This document shows positions 35,743-47,150 of a stretch of 64,000 bases of DNA, piece after piece. Each line of letters opens with the position of its first letter. The stretch's first letter is position 1. Origin of the DNA: Necropsobacter massiliensis (GTDB taxonomy: Bacteria; Pseudomonadota; Gammaproteobacteria; Enterobacterales; Pasteurellaceae); the NCBI RefSeq assembly GCF_000827595.2, contig NZ_LN776183.1, positions 372,001 through 436,000 on the forward strand, given 5' to 3'. The notes beneath the pieces were generated by a model that was not told the DNA's origin, made no database searches, and worked only from the letters and a program-made list of their open reading frames with translations. A program made the position numbers and the translations under genes.

Positions 35743-36405
35743 ATGCAACCTATTGAAATAGTTTACACCCATCCGGATTTTATCATTATAAATAAACCCT
35801 GTGGTGTCAGCGTACACAAAGATAACAATGCCATCGGTCTGACTACAATCGTTGCGCGTCAGCTCCGGCTGCCGCGAGTCTGGCTGGTACACCGTTTGGA
35901 TAAAGTCACCTCAGGCTTATTGATATTGGCTTTAAATGAACAGTCCGCCGCGCAATTATCCCACCTATTTGCGCAACATGCCATTCAAAAAACGTATCTT
36001 GCATTATCTGTGCATAAACCGAAGAAAAAACAAGGCGTTATTGCCGGCGATATGGCAAAGGCGAGAGGCGGCGCGTGGAAACTCACCCGGCAACGCGAAA
36101 ATCCCGCGATCACCCGCTTTGTTTCAGTCAGCTGTGAGGCGAATTTGCGACTGTTTGTGTTATCGCCGCAAACCGGCAGAACCCATCAGCTGCGGGTAGC
36201 GATGAAAAGCCTCGGCAGCCCGATTCTAGGCGATGAGCTGTATGGCGGAAAGGCAGAAAAATCCGACCGCACTTATTTGCATGCCTATGCCTTGAACTTC
36301 ATTTATCAAGGCGAAGAGATTGTATTGCGTCTTATGCCAAAGTGCGGTGCATTTTTTAATAAAAATTCAGTGCGGGAGGCGATCTGCGCGCAAAAAACCA
36401 AATAA
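35743..36405 (+). CDS. RluA-family pseudouridine synthase (TIGR01621-like)
   Basis: 220 residues with the RluA catalytic motif LVHRLDKVTSGLLILA (Asp53) and C-terminal block PQTGRTHQLRVAMKSLGSPI, GDELYGG. The small single-domain architecture without an S4 domain resembles the H. influenzae HI0042-type proteins. The RNA target is not known. The ATG at 35743 gives the family start MQPIEIVYTHPDF; the reading frame is open far upstream but that stretch is antisense to cls. Confidence 0.88.
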   Translation: MQPIEIVYTHPDFIIINKPCGVSVHKDNNAIGLTTIVARQLRLPRVWLVHRLDKVTSGLLILALNEQSAAQLSHLFAQHAIQKTYLALSVHKPKKKQGVIAGDMAKARGGAWKLTRQRENPAITRFVSVSCEANLRLFVLSPQTGRTHQLRVAMKSLGSPILGDELYGGKAEKSDRTYLHAYALNFIYQGEEIVLRLMPKCGAFFNKNSVREAICAQKTK

Positions 36406-36460
36406 TCGCCGAAACCACGAATAAAGGCGTGATTTTTTAACATGTTAGTATTATCATTGA

Positions 36461-37489
<1,029 letters not shown>

Positions 37490-37551
37490 TGAGATGACAG
37501 GCAACAATAAGATATGCCTTGGTAATGTAACGAATCGGACAGAGAAAGATT

Positions 37552-39939
37552 ATGAAATTTAGCGAATTATGGGTGCGTGAATGGGTAAACCCGGTAATCG
37601 ACACGGAACAGTTATGCGAACAAATCACCATGTTGGGACTCGAAGTTGACGGCGTGGATAATGTTGCCGGTACATTTACCGGGGTTGTGGTTGGCGAAGT
37701 GGTGGAATGTGCAGCGCATCCAGACGCGGACAAATTGCGCGTCACCAAAGTGGATGTCGGCGGTGCGACGTTATTGGATATTGTGTGCGGCGCACCGAAC
37801 TGCCGTCAGGGATTAAAAGTCGCTTGTGCCATCGAAGGTGCGCTGTTGCCTGGTAATTTTAAAATTAAAAAAACAACACTGCGCGGTCAGCCTTCCGAAG
37901 GCATGCTGTGCTCCTATAACGAATTGGGTATTTCCGATGATCACAGCGGTATTATAGAATTACCTGCCGATGCGCCGATTGGGGCGAATTTGCGGGACTA
38001 TTTGAAACTGGACGACAACACCGTTGAAATCAGCCTCACGCCCAATCGTGCCGATTGCCTGAGTATTGCCGGCATTGCGCGTGAAATCGGGGTGTTGAAC
38101 CGTATGTCGGTTAATACGCCGCACATTGAACCGGTTGAAGCCAGCATCACGGATAAAGTCGCCATTGATGTGTCTGCGCCAAACGCCTGCCCTCGTTATT
38201 TACTGCGTGTTATTAAAAATGTCAATGTGAAGGCGCAAACACCGGTTTGGATGAAAGAAAAACTGCGCCGCTGTGATATTCGTTCAATCGATCCGATTGT
38301 GGATATTACCAACTATATTCTGCTTGAACTCGGACAACCAATGCACGCTTTTGATGCCGCGCGAGTCAGCCAACCTGTGCAAGTACGTATGGCGCGGGAA
38401 GGGGAGGAATTAGTTTTATTGGACGGTACTACCGCCAAGCTGCAAGCCAACACCCTAGTGATTGCCGATCAGAAAGGTCCGTTGGCAATGGCGGGTATTT
38501 TCGGCGGCGAAGCCAGTGGTGTTAACGGCGAAACCAAAGATATTATTCTTGAATCGGCGTTTTTTGCCCCGCTTGCCATCACCGGTCGGGCCAGACAATA
38601 TGGTTTGCATACCGATGCGTCACACCGTTTTGAACGCGGCGTGGATTTTGCGCTGCAACGTAATGCCATGGAACGGGCTACAGCACTGGTATTGCAAATC
38701 TGTGGTGGTGAAGCCGGTGAAATTTGCGAGGCGGTGAGCGATGAACATTTACCGAAAGTGAAACAGGTTCAGTTACGTCGTCACAAATTGGATGCATTAT
38801 TAGGTCATCATATTGAAACGGATACCGTAACCGACATTTTCCGTCGTTTAGGGTTTGAGGTCAGCTATGCGGCAGACGTTTGGCGCGTAACATCCGCCAG
38901 CTGGCGTTTTGATATTGAAATTGAAGAAGATTTAATTGAAGAGGTGGCGCGGATTTACGGTTATAACAGTATTCCGAATCATGCACCGCTGGCACATCTG
39001 CAAATGAAAATGATTCCGGAACATTTGCTCGAGCTGATTCGTGTGCGTACTGCGTTTGTAGATAGCGATTATCAGGAAATCGTTTCGTACAGCTTTGTTG
39101 ATCCTGATGTTCAGCAATTATTGTATCCGCAGCAGGAAGCGTTGATGCTGCCAAATCCGATTTCGCGTGAAATGTCCGCGATGCGGGTATCACTGTTGCC
39201 GGGTTTATTGACAACAGTTGCTTATAACCAAAACCGCCAGCAAAGCCGGATTCGTATTTTTGAAGGCGGCTTGCGTTTTATTCCTGATGCGGCGGCACCG
39301 TGCGGTGTTCGTCAGGAATTTATGCTTAGCGCGGCGATTGTCGGCGATAAACGCCCCGTACATTGGGAGCATAAAGGCGAAAATGCAGATTTCTTTGATC
39401 TGAAAGGGGATTTAGAGCGAATTTTATCCTTAACAAAGGCTGGAAATCGCTTGCGTTTTGTTGCAAAATCATATCCGGCGCTTCATCCGGGGCAATCGGC
39501 CGCCATTATGCTGGACGATAAGGAAATCGGCTTTATCGGAACTGTGCATCCGAAAATTGTACAGCAGCTGGGATTATCCGGTAAACCGATTGTGTTTGAA
39601 ATCGAATGGGCGGCAATTGCGGAACGTAATGTGCCGAATGCGAAAGAAATTTCCCGTTTTCCTGCCAATAAACGCGATATTGCCGTTGTGTTGGACAGCG
39701 ATATTCCGGCTGGCGAGATCTTGGATGCGTGCCGTAACGCAGGCGGAAAACAATTGATGAATGTCGGTTTATTTGATGTTTATCAGGGTTCTAATTTACC
39801 GGAAGGGAAGAAAAGTCTGGCCATCAGTCTGACAATCCAAGACACGGAAAAAACGCTGGAAGAAAAAGATATCAATGCGGTGATTTCTGTTATATTATCC
39901 GAGCTGAAACAACGCTTTAACGCTTACTTGAGAGATTAG
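37552..39939 (+). CDS. pheT: Phenylalanine-tRNA ligase beta subunit
   Basis: 795 residues, identical in length to E. coli PheT. N-terminal EMAPII-like OB fold ([17 protein letters not shown], about 60-76), B3/B4 editing region ([12 protein letters not shown]), B5 domain and the C-terminal anticodon-binding ferredoxin-like domain ([14 protein letters not shown]). Forms the alpha2-beta2 enzyme with PheS. 62 bp after pheS; followed after three bases by ihfA. Confidence 0.98.
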   Translation: MKFSELWVREWVNPVIDTEQLCEQITMLGLEVDGVDNVAGTFTGVVVGEVVECAAHPDADKLRVTKVDVGGATLLDIVCGAPNCRQGLKVACAIEGALLPGNFKIKKTTLRGQPSEGMLCSYNELGISDDHSGIIELPADAPIGANLRDYLKLDDNTVEISLTPNRADCLSIAGIAREIGVLNRMSVNTPHIEPVEASITDKVAIDVSAPNACPRYLLRVIKNVNVKAQTPVWMKEKLRRCDIRSIDPIVDITNYILLELGQPMHAFDAARVSQPVQVRMAREGEELVLLDGTTAKLQANTLVIADQKGPLAMAGIFGGEASGVNGETKDIILESAFFAPLAITGRARQYGLHTDASHRFERGVDFALQRNAMERATALVLQICGGEAGEICEAVSDEHLPKVKQVQLRRHKLDALLGHHIETDTVTDIFRRLGFEVSYAADVWRVTSASWRFDIEIEEDLIEEVARIYGYNSIPNHAPLAHLQMKMIPEHLLELIRVRTAFVDSDYQEIVSYSFVDPDVQQLLYPQQEALMLPNPISREMSAMRVSLLPGLLTTVAYNQNRQQSRIRIFEGGLRFIPDAAAPCGVRQEFMLSAAIVGDKRPVHWEHKGENADFFDLKGDLERILSLTKAGNRLRFVAKSYPALHPGQSAAIMLDDKEIGFIGTVHPKIVQQLGLSGKPIVFEIEWAAIAERNVPNAKEISRFPANKRDIAVVLDSDIPAGEILDACRNAGGKQLMNVGLFDVYQGSNLPEGKKSLAISLTIQDTEKTLEEKDINAVISVILSELKQRFNAYLRD

Positions 39940-39942
39940 ATT

Positions 39943-40239
39943 ATGACACTGACCAAAGTAGAACTCGCAGACAGCTTAATTGAGAAACACAATTTAAACA
40001 AACGCGATGCCAAAGAATTGGTTGAATGTTTTTTTGAGGAAATTCGTCTGGCATTAGAAAACGGGCGGGATGTCAAATTATCCGGTTTCGGTAATTTTGA
40101 GCTGAGGGATAAATCCTCACGTCCCGGACGTAATCCGAAAACCGGCGAAAGCGTTCCCGTTTCTGCGCGCCGGGTCGTGGTGTTCAAACCCGGTCAGAAA
40201 CTGCGTAGCAGAGTGGAAAAAACCAAACCGAAAAACTAA
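39943..40239 (+). CDS. ihfA: Integration host factor alpha subunit
   Basis: 98 residues (E. coli 99). DNA-bending protein that acts as a heterodimer with IhfB in recombination, replication and transcription. HU/IHF signature [22 protein letters not shown] with the intercalating proline in the beta arm. Three bases after pheT, the conserved pheST-ihfA order, so it shares that transcript. Confidence 0.98.
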   Translation: MTLTKVELADSLIEKHNLNKRDAKELVECFFEEIRLALENGRDVKLSGFGNFELRDKSSRPGRNPKTGESVPVSARRVVVFKPGQKLRSRVEKTKPKN

Positions 40240-40251
40240 TCTCCTGTCACA

Positions 40252-40279
40252 AGCTATCCGGCATTTGCGGATAGCTTTT
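40252..40279 (+). terminator. Terminator after pheS-pheT-ihfA
   Basis: Perfect 9-bp stem AGCTATCCG (40252-40260) / CGGATAGCT (40268-40276), 7-nt loop, then TTTC. Confidence 0.8.
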
Positions 40280-40306
40280 CATTATGTTGTATAGAGGGAA
40301 AACTCA

Positions 40307-40792
40307 ATGCGTTTAGTTAAAACAGGGTTAATAACAAGCTGCATTGTCTTTCTAGCTGCTTGTTCGGGTTCGACACCCCGTTATTCTTCCATTGATTACA
40401 AAGGTCAGTTAGACGATCCGATTATGGTCATCGCATTATTAAGCGAGCAGCAGTACGAATGGGCGGGTACGCCTTATATGCTGGGCGGACAAAGCCGCAA
40501 CGGCGTAGACTGTTCAGGCTTTGTGCAAACCACGTTTCTCGATCGTTTCGGTATCCGCTTACCGCGTTCGACTAGAGAGCAGGCAAATTACGGTACCAAA
40601 ATCAGCAAGAGCGAGATTCAGACCGGTGATTTGGTGTTTTTCAAAACCGGTCGAGGTCCGAACGGTTACCATGTCGGTATTTACGTAAAAGAGGATAAAT
40701 TCCTGCACGCCTCGACCAAAGGCGGCGTGATTTACTCTTCCATGAACAGCCCGTATTGGCAAAAAGCCTATTGGCAAACCCGACGCATTTAA
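40307..40792 (+). CDS. nlpC: NlpC/P60-family lipoprotein peptidoglycan endopeptidase
   Basis: 161 residues. Lipoprotein signal with lipobox LAAC (Cys19). The NlpC/P60 catalytic triad is complete: Cys69 in GVDCSGFVQ, His122 in GYHVGIYV and His134 in FLHASTKGG. It should cleave peptide bonds in peptidoglycan cross-links at the periplasmic face of the envelope. It follows ihfA as in H. influenzae (himA-nlpC order recalled). Similar to Spr/MepS; which crosslink it cuts is inference. Confidence 0.93.
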   Translation: MRLVKTGLITSCIVFLAACSGSTPRYSSIDYKGQLDDPIMVIALLSEQQYEWAGTPYMLGGQSRNGVDCSGFVQTTFLDRFGIRLPRSTREQANYGTKISKSEIQTGDLVFFKTGRGPNGYHVGIYVKEDKFLHASTKGGVIYSSMNSPYWQKAYWQTRRI

Positions 40793-40822
40793 GCGACAGC
40801 CGTTAAATACTCTTATGTAAAG

Positions 40823-40863
40823 AAAGTGCGGTAAAAATTTAACTCGTTTTTTCACCGCACTTT
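40823..40863. terminator. Inverted uptake-signal pair between convergent nlpC and putP
   Basis: AAAGTGCGGT (40823-40832) and ACCGCACTTT (40854-40863), perfect inverse copies with a 21-base AT-rich loop. A further AAGTGCGGT lies just downstream, near 40893. Confidence 0.8.
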
Positions 40864-40943
40864 GATTATCGATTAGCTTATTGCACCGTAAAAGTGCGGT
40901 TAAATAACCGCCCGATTAAGGTGCAATTTTTATTTATCTGCGA

Positions 40944-42449
40944 TTACGCCTGACTTCTGCGGTTAAATTCCGCCAGCGCCTGATCAAATTTCTCCGCCAC
41001 TTGTGTATTTACCGGCGCAAACACAGAAGAGGTAATTGTGATAAATGAACAGACTAAAAAGCCCGGAATGATTTCATATAATTTAGCCAGATCTTGCCAG
41101 CCCCAATATTGCATTAACGGGCTCCATATCACAACGGTCAGCGCACCGGAAAGCATACCCCAAAGTGCGGCTTTAGAGCTGATATTGCGGTTAAATAACG
41201 ATAAAATAACCACCGGACCAAACGCCGCACCAAAGCCCGCCCAGGCGTAGGACACCAAACTCATTACTTTGGAATTCGGATCTTGTGCGATGAGCATTGC
41301 GATAGCCGCAATGGCTAGCACCATCAGCCGTCCGACCCAGACCAATTCCTGGCTGGAAGCGGTTTTACGGAAAAAGCCTTTGTAGAAGTCTTCCGTAATT
41401 GCGGCGGAACACATCAATAATTGAGCGGAAAGGGTACTCATAATCGCAGCCAGAATAGCGGATAACACGATGCCGACGATCCAAGGATTAAACATTTGTT
41501 TCGACAATTCAATAAAGACGGATTCCGCATTTTCCAGTTCGATATTGCCAGCGGTGAAATAGGCGAGCCCGAAATAGCCGACGGCAACCGCACCGCCCAG
41601 ACATAAAAACATCCAGCCGATACCGATTCGCCGCGCCTTAACCAAAGACTGTACGGAATCGGCTGCCATAAAACGCGCTAGAATATGGGGCTGACCGAAA
41701 TAGCCTAATCCCCAAGCTAAGGCGGAAACGACACCGATACCCGAAACATTGTGCAGCCAGTTGGAATAGGGAATTTGCGTCAGCGTCGATTTGTTTTCCA
41801 ACGCTATGCTGATTTCTTCCCAGCTCAGGTTTATCAGCACCATGACCGGTGCGAGCAGCAAAGCGAAGATCATTAAGGTTGCCTGAATAGTATCACTCCA
41901 AGAGACCGCCAGATAACCGCCGATAAAGGTATAAATGATCGTCGCCAGCGCGCCGAACCAAAGTGCGGTGGCATATTCCAGCCCTAACAGGCTTTGGAAT
42001 AGTTCCCCCCCCGCCACTACGCCGGATGCGCAGTAAATGGTAAAGAAAAACAGGATAATCGCAGAAGAAATAATTTTTAGCGCTTTCTTCTGGCGCGGAA
42101 AGCGCTGTGCGAAAAATTCGGGCAAGGTCAGCGCATTGGCATAATTTTCAGTGAAAATACGCAACCGCCCGGCAACAACACGATAATTCATATATGCACC
42201 GATAGTTAAACCGATGGCGATCCAAGCCTCCGACAACCCGGAAAGAAAAATGGCGCCCGGTAATCCCATCAACAGCCAACCCGACATGTCCGACGCGCCG
42301 GCAGACATCGCCGTAACAAAACTGCCCATTTTTCGTCCGCCAAGGATATAATCGTCGAAGTTGGTGGTTGAGCGATACGCGTAAATGCCGATGCCCAGAA
42401 TGATAACCAGATAAAGCCCAAAGGTAATATAAATTTGATTATTCTGCAT
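40944..42449 (-). CDS. putP: Sodium/proline symporter PutP
   Basis: 501 residues (E. coli 502), solute:sodium symporter family with 13 helices expected. Sodium-site block SAGASDMSGWLLMGLPG and FIGGYLAVSWSDTIQATLM. Imports proline for the catabolic enzyme encoded just upstream (gap 16 bp), so putA-putP is one operon here, whereas in E. coli the two are divergent. Confidence 0.97.
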   Translation of the reverse strand: MQNNQIYITFGLYLVIILGIGIYAYRSTTNFDDYILGGRKMGSFVTAMSAGASDMSGWLLMGLPGAIFLSGLSEAWIAIGLTIGAYMNYRVVAGRLRIFTENYANALTLPEFFAQRFPRQKKALKIISSAIILFFFTIYCASGVVAGGELFQSLLGLEYATALWFGALATIIYTFIGGYLAVSWSDTIQATLMIFALLLAPVMVLINLSWEEISIALENKSTLTQIPYSNWLHNVSGIGVVSALAWGLGYFGQPHILARFMAADSVQSLVKARRIGIGWMFLCLGGAVAVGYFGLAYFTAGNIELENAESVFIELSKQMFNPWIVGIVLSAILAAIMSTLSAQLLMCSAAITEDFYKGFFRKTASSQELVWVGRLMVLAIAAIAMLIAQDPNSKVMSLVSYAWAGFGAAFGPVVILSLFNRNISSKAALWGMLSGALTVVIWSPLMQYWGWQDLAKLYEIIPGFLVCSFITITSSVFAPVNTQVAEKFDQALAEFNRRSQA

Positions 42450-42465
42450 ATATGCTCCTTAACTG

Positions 42466-45400
42466 TTATTGTTCCTGCGCCGCCATTAAGGAAGCATTTC
42501 CGCCTGCCGCGGTGGTATTTTCACTGCGTGAGAACTCATCATACAGCGGCATAATATCCTGAGTGTCACGCCAATCATAACATTTAAAAATCGCACGATG
42601 ATGTTGCGCATGCCATAATCTCTGTTCTTTGCTTAGTGCGGTCAAAAATACGCCTTTTTGACAATGTTCGAAATCAGTCGATACGCGCACACCGTCTAAG
42701 GCGCCTTGTTTTGCCAACGGATGCTCAGGTTGCAGCAAAACGGAAAAACCGTGTTTGAGCAATTTTTGTGCCGCTTGTTCGGCTTGCACGGCATCTCCGT
42801 TTAAAATAGCAACCTCACAAGGTAAGTATGCCAGCGTATTTTCTTCCCCGGTAATGCTGTCCAGTACCGGTTTTGCTGTCAATAAGGCATCGGCATCGCC
42901 GAACTGACTGTGATATTGGGCAGTGCTGGTTAGCCGCTGTAAGTAAAACTCGCCGCCAGCTTTTGGCCCGGTGCCGGACAGTCCGTGACCGCCAAAAGGT
43001 TGCACGCCGACCACTGCGCCGACAATATTACGGTTAACATAAAAATTACCGCAGTTTAGGTGATTTTCTACAAAACTGATCTGCTTGCGGATACGGCTGT
43101 GGCAACCGCCGGTCAGTGCATACCCTTTGGCATTAACGGCAGCCAATAGCTTGCCTAATTCATCTTTACGATAAGTAATGATATGCAAAATCGGACCGAA
43201 CACTTCACGTGTCAATTGATCCAGATTATCCAGCCAATAGGCGGCAGGCGCCACATAATGCCCTTGAGTCGGTGTTTCCAATTCCACGTAACGGCGGGCA
43301 ATTTGACGCATTAAAGCTTTATGATTTTCCAGATTTTGTTTCGCTTCATTATCTATCACCGGGCCGATATCCGTTGCCAATAATGCCGGATTGCCCACGC
43401 TCAGCTCCTGCATCGCCTCGCTAATCATCGTATAGAGTTTATCCGCAACATCCTCCTGCAATAACAAAATCCTCAGTGCGGAACAGCGCTGACCGGCGGA
43501 ATCAAACGCCGAACTCAGCACATCAGCGGTAACTTGTTCCGATAAAGCGGAGGAATCGACCACCAACACATTTTGCCCGCCGGTTTCGGCAATCAATACC
43601 GGGTCGTGCTCGGCTTGCGCCAGTTGTGCGTTAATGGATTTTGCCACTTCTGTCGAACCGGTAAAGACTACCGCATCAAAAGGATATTTGACCAATTCCG
43701 CACCAATGTCTCCGGCGCCCAGAATAAGTTGCAGAGCAGAGCGGGGCAGTCCGGCTTGATAAAACAGATTAGTGGCGGCACAGGCAATCAGCGAGGTTTG
43801 TTCTGCGGGTTTGGCCACAACGGCGTTGCCGGCCGCCAATGACGCGGCAATTTGCCCGGTAAAGATTGCCAACGGGAAATTCCAAGGTGAAATACACAGT
43901 GCGGTTCCGCGTGGCGGCGCAAGTTTGTTTTCTTTTTCCAGTTGCTCAATTTGCACACTGTAATAACGTAAAAAATCTACTGCCTCACGTAATTCCGCAA
44001 TCGCATTCGGCAGGGTTTTACCGGCTTCCAGTACCGATAATTTCATCAATAAGCCATAGTTTTGTTCATATAAATCAGCGGTTTTGCGTAAAATTGTGGC
44101 TTTTTCCACCGCACTTTTTAGTCGCCAGTCGCTGCTTTTTGCGCTTGAAAATACCTTGTCTAAATAGGCTTTATTGAAAAATGCAACATCGCCCACTGAT
44201 TGTTGCAAATCCGCTGGGTTGAGGACCTGATGCGCTGCATCGTGACAATTCTCCTCAGCAAATGCGACCAAGGATTTCGCCGGCGGAATATCGGCTTGGT
44301 TAAATGCCTGTTCCAGCTGTTCCAAGGTCAGCTCGTTGGTTAAATCAAACCCGGCAGAATTTTGCCGATCGCTAAACAATGCCAGCGGGTGCCGCACCGC
44401 TTTGTTACTGTGCCCTTGTGATTCGGCATAGCGTTTCCACGGCGGCGTGACTAACTGTTCGGCCGGAATGGTTTCGTTCACTAACTGATGTACGAAAGAT
44501 GAATTGGCACCGTTTTCCAATAAACGGCGGACTAAGTAAGCGAGCAGGGTTTCATGCGTTCCCACCGGCGCATAAACACGAACTAAGCGATCGAAATTTT
44601 CTTTGCCGATGATATTGTCATACAGCGTTTCACCCATTCCGTGCAAACATTGAAATTCGTATTTTTTATCCTGACCGAGTTCATAAACAGTACAAAGAGT
44701 TTGCACGTTATGCGTCGCAAATTGCGGATAAATCACATCTTGCGCATCCAGCAGTTTTTTGGCACAGGCGATATAAGAAATATCGGAATGATTTTTTCTG
44801 GTATATAGCGGAAAACCGTCTAAACCGTCGGTTTGTGCCCATTTGATTTCGCTGTCCCAATAAGCGCCTTTCACCAGTCTTATCATCAAATAGGCTTGTT
44901 TTTCTCTTGCCAGCGAAATGAGGTAATCAATCACCTTAGGGCAGCGTTTGGAATAGGCCTGTACCACAAATCCGATTCCGCGATAACCTTTTAACTCCGG
45001 CTCGTCCAATAATTTTTCGATTAAATCCAATGACAGCTCAAGGCGATTAGCTTCTTCAGCATCAATGTTAACGCTGATGTCATATTCTTTGGCGGTAACA
45101 AACAGTTGTTTTAACTTAGGATACAGTTCGTCCATAACGCGATCATATTGCGCCCGACTGTAACGCGGATGAATGGCGGAGAGTTTTACCGATACGCTGT
45201 TTGAACGATAAATATCACGTTGTTTCGACTCATTGCCGACAACGGTAATCGCCTGTAGATAATCCTGAAAATAACGCTGAGCGTCGGCTTTTGTCATTGC
45301 CGCTTCGCCAAGCATATCGAAGGAATAAGCGTAACCCTTGGCAATGCGTTTTTGTACCCGTTTTAGCGCGCTGGCAATGTCGGTGCCGGTAACGAACTGT

Positions 45401-45924
45401 TCGCCCAGAATTTTCATGGCTCTTATCATCGCAAGCCGCATAACGGGCGCCGACAAACGCGCAAAACTGCGGGTCAACGCATTGGACAAATCATTTTCGT
45501 CAAAGGTTTGACTGACTTTTTTACCGAGCAAAAGTCCGTATCCTGCGGCGTTAATAAAGAGGGAAGAGGACTTACCGATGTGCGATTTCCAATCACCTTC
45601 TTTCAGCTTATCATGAATTAATTCGTCACGGGTTTGATTGTCCGGAATGCGTAATAAGGCTTCCGCCAGACACATTAACGCAATGCCTTCATCATCGCCC
45701 AGTGAAAATTCCTGCATCAGGGCATCCACACCATATTGATTTTTTTTGATATTACGAACCTTGTTAATCAGTGCGACTGCATTGTTGTGTATGCGCGCTT
45801 CTTGTTCCGGCGTGAAATTAATCGTTTGCTGCAAGGCGTCAATGGCGGTTTTTTCATCAATACGATAGTAAGAGGTGATATCTCTACGAAGTTTACTATA
45901 TGACTTTGACAGTTTAAATTTCAT
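42466..45924 (-). CDS. putA: Bifunctional proline dehydrogenase / P5C dehydrogenase PutA, without DNA-binding domain
   Basis: 1152 residues. Oxidises proline to glutamate at the membrane: FAD-dependent proline dehydrogenase barrel (SVKLSAIHPRYSRAQYDRVM, MIRLVKGAYWDSEIKWAQ, YAPVGTHETLLAYLVRRLLENGA) then an aldehyde dehydrogenase domain with catalytic Cys814 in DSAGQRCSALR and GVQPFGGHGLSGTGPKAGG. The C-terminus keeps the family ending AAGGNASLMA. E. coli PutA (1320) starts with a ribbon-helix-helix repressor domain of about 50 residues; here the protein starts beyond it, so PutA cannot autoregulate. A gene of this kind is, as I recall, missing from H. influenzae. Confidence 0.96.
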   Translation of the reverse strand: MKFKLSKSYSKLRRDITSYYRIDEKTAIDALQQTINFTPEQEARIHNNAVALINKVRNIKKNQYGVDALMQEFSLGDDEGIALMCLAEALLRIPDNQTRDELIHDKLKEGDWKSHIGKSSSLFINAAGYGLLLGKKVSQTFDENDLSNALTRSFARLSAPVMRLAMIRAMKILGEQFVTGTDIASALKRVQKRIAKGYAYSFDMLGEAAMTKADAQRYFQDYLQAITVVGNESKQRDIYRSNSVSVKLSAIHPRYSRAQYDRVMDELYPKLKQLFVTAKEYDISVNIDAEEANRLELSLDLIEKLLDEPELKGYRGIGFVVQAYSKRCPKVIDYLISLAREKQAYLMIRLVKGAYWDSEIKWAQTDGLDGFPLYTRKNHSDISYIACAKKLLDAQDVIYPQFATHNVQTLCTVYELGQDKKYEFQCLHGMGETLYDNIIGKENFDRLVRVYAPVGTHETLLAYLVRRLLENGANSSFVHQLVNETIPAEQLVTPPWKRYAESQGHSNKAVRHPLALFSDRQNSAGFDLTNELTLEQLEQAFNQADIPPAKSLVAFAEENCHDAAHQVLNPADLQQSVGDVAFFNKAYLDKVFSSAKSSDWRLKSAVEKATILRKTADLYEQNYGLLMKLSVLEAGKTLPNAIAELREAVDFLRYYSVQIEQLEKENKLAPPRGTALCISPWNFPLAIFTGQIAASLAAGNAVVAKPAEQTSLIACAATNLFYQAGLPRSALQLILGAGDIGAELVKYPFDAVVFTGSTEVAKSINAQLAQAEHDPVLIAETGGQNVLVVDSSALSEQVTADVLSSAFDSAGQRCSALRILLLQEDVADKLYTMISEAMQELSVGNPALLATDIGPVIDNEAKQNLENHKALMRQIARRYVELETPTQGHYVAPAAYWLDNLDQLTREVFGPILHIITYRKDELGKLLAAVNAKGYALTGGCHSRIRKQISFVENHLNCGNFYVNRNIVGAVVGVQPFGGHGLSGTGPKAGGEFYLQRLTSTAQYHSQFGDADALLTAKPVLDSITGEENTLAYLPCEVAILNGDAVQAEQAAQKLLKHGFSVLLQPEHPLAKQGALDGVRVSTDFEHCQKGVFLTALSKEQRLWHAQHHRAIFKCYDWRDTQDIMPLYDEFSRSENTTAAGGNASLMAAQEQ

Positions 45925-45955
45925 GGTATAGTCCTCAATGTAAAGGGGTTGTTAA

Positions 45956-46017
45956 GATTTAGCAATCAATATGTTGCAAGTCAACTGCCGTTTTTTGCTT
46001 TTGTGATAATACTCACA
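45956..46017 (-). promoter_or_regulatory. putA promoter with CRP site near -61
   Basis: On the minus strand TTGACT (complement of 45979-45984) is followed 17 bases later by TAAATC (complement of 45956-45961). A perfect CRP consensus TGTGA-TAATAC-TCACA lies at 46002-46017, centred about 61 bases upstream of the expected start site, the class I activation distance. GAGGA precedes the ATG. So the operon should be activated by cAMP-CRP. Confidence 0.8.
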
Positions 46018-46054
46018 ATTTTCAAATGGACTTCTAAGAACGGCAATACATTCG

Positions 46055-46749
46055 AGTGACGATGTCACTTTCATAAGCCAATAGCTAGAAAAAAGTGCGG
46101 TCAAAAAAATAAAATATTTTTAACCGCACTTCATCCTAATATTTAATTCACCAATACATAGTACTTTCAGTGATCCGATCATTATTCTAAAAAATAAAAA
46201 TCAATGTAGAAAAAAGTAGAGAAAAAACGAGAGAGAAAATACTGACATAAACCTCAGATTTTACGTAGCGACGTCAAAATTCTATTAATTAAACCGTTAA
46301 TTTTTTTATTTACATAGCCTTGACATTACGATTGATTATTGAATAAACCTTTCGAAAAGCCTGTGACACTGTGTGATTTTGTATTGATTTGTCTTGCTTG
46401 ACTGATAAATGTGACTTGTGCATAAGCTTGTGATTTATATAATACGTAGTTCTCGCTAACCGCATAACTAATTTCGCATAATGTATATTATGTTAAATAA
46501 AAGATATATTAACGTCACATTTGTAGAAGTCTTTTTTCAGCCTCCCCTAGAACCCGCAATTTTTAGATAAGCTGTTTATGCTCAAGGTATAGAAAGGAAT
46601 GATAATAAAGGTATCTCGGATGTCGGCTGTTATCTGAGAATAAATAAGGACTAAAATATCTGGATTTTAAATTTGAAATACCTAATCAACCTTTATTTAA
46701 TATTTTACCTTAGTGATGTTATCTTAGTGACGATGTCACAAAATCTGTC
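46055..46749. repeat. Two copies of the palindrome AGTGACGATGTCAC
   Basis: Identical 14-mers at 46055-46068 and 46736-46749, each with GTGAC-GAT-GTCAC dyad symmetry. They could be sites for one regulator, one near putA and one near the BCCT gene. No binding protein is identified. Confidence 0.6.
46093..46131. terminator. Inverted uptake-signal pair inside the putA-BCCT gap
   Basis: AAGTGCGGT (46093-46101) and ACCGCACTT (46123-46131) with an AT-only loop. The same structures elsewhere in the window sit at gene ends, but no gene ends here. Confidence 0.55.
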
Positions 46750-47150
46750 GCGGCAAATCACGCTACTTTTTAATATTTAAAAATATGGACGCCATATCAA
46801 TAGCCCGATATTAACAATTCGTTAAAATTTGCTGATCCGCCACGTGTGAAAATCACTTTAACCCTTATTGAGTACCCTAACAGCTTATTATTTAAAAGAA
46901 TAAAAATTTTAATAACTTTATGTTATAATGCCGCGCATTTTTTAGAAATGATATAGGCAATTTCGTTCAATTCGTACATGACGTAGGTTCAATCACACAG
47001 AGCTGCGACAGTATCGCTAATATCATATCTTATTGATTATTAAGTTTTTATTTTAAGATAAATTATTGTGTTCGCGCAGCATCGAACGTTCTGCGGTACA
47101 TCATGATTTTGGCATAAATAATTATTGACACGTATAGGAGTATAATCGTT

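Larger units (their letters stand above)
46018..47150. other. Long AT-rich intergenic region between putA and the BCCT transporter
   Basis: About 1.1 kb without a convincing reading frame on either strand. It holds an inverted USS pair (46093-46131), two copies of AGTGACGATGTCAC (46055-46068 and 46736-46749), promoter-like TTGTGC-N16-TATAAT (46416-46443), TTGACA at 46320, TATAAT at 46924-46929, and a hairpin CTCGGAT/ATCTGAG near 46616. The last 220 bases probably form a leader for the transporter gene. It may hide a small RNA. Confidence 0.5.

Noticed and set aside
47125-47146. Promoter TTGACA...TATAAT just before the BCCT gene
   Set aside because: The spacer is only 10 bases, too short for a sigma-70 promoter; the AGGAG within it is better read as the ribosome-binding site.
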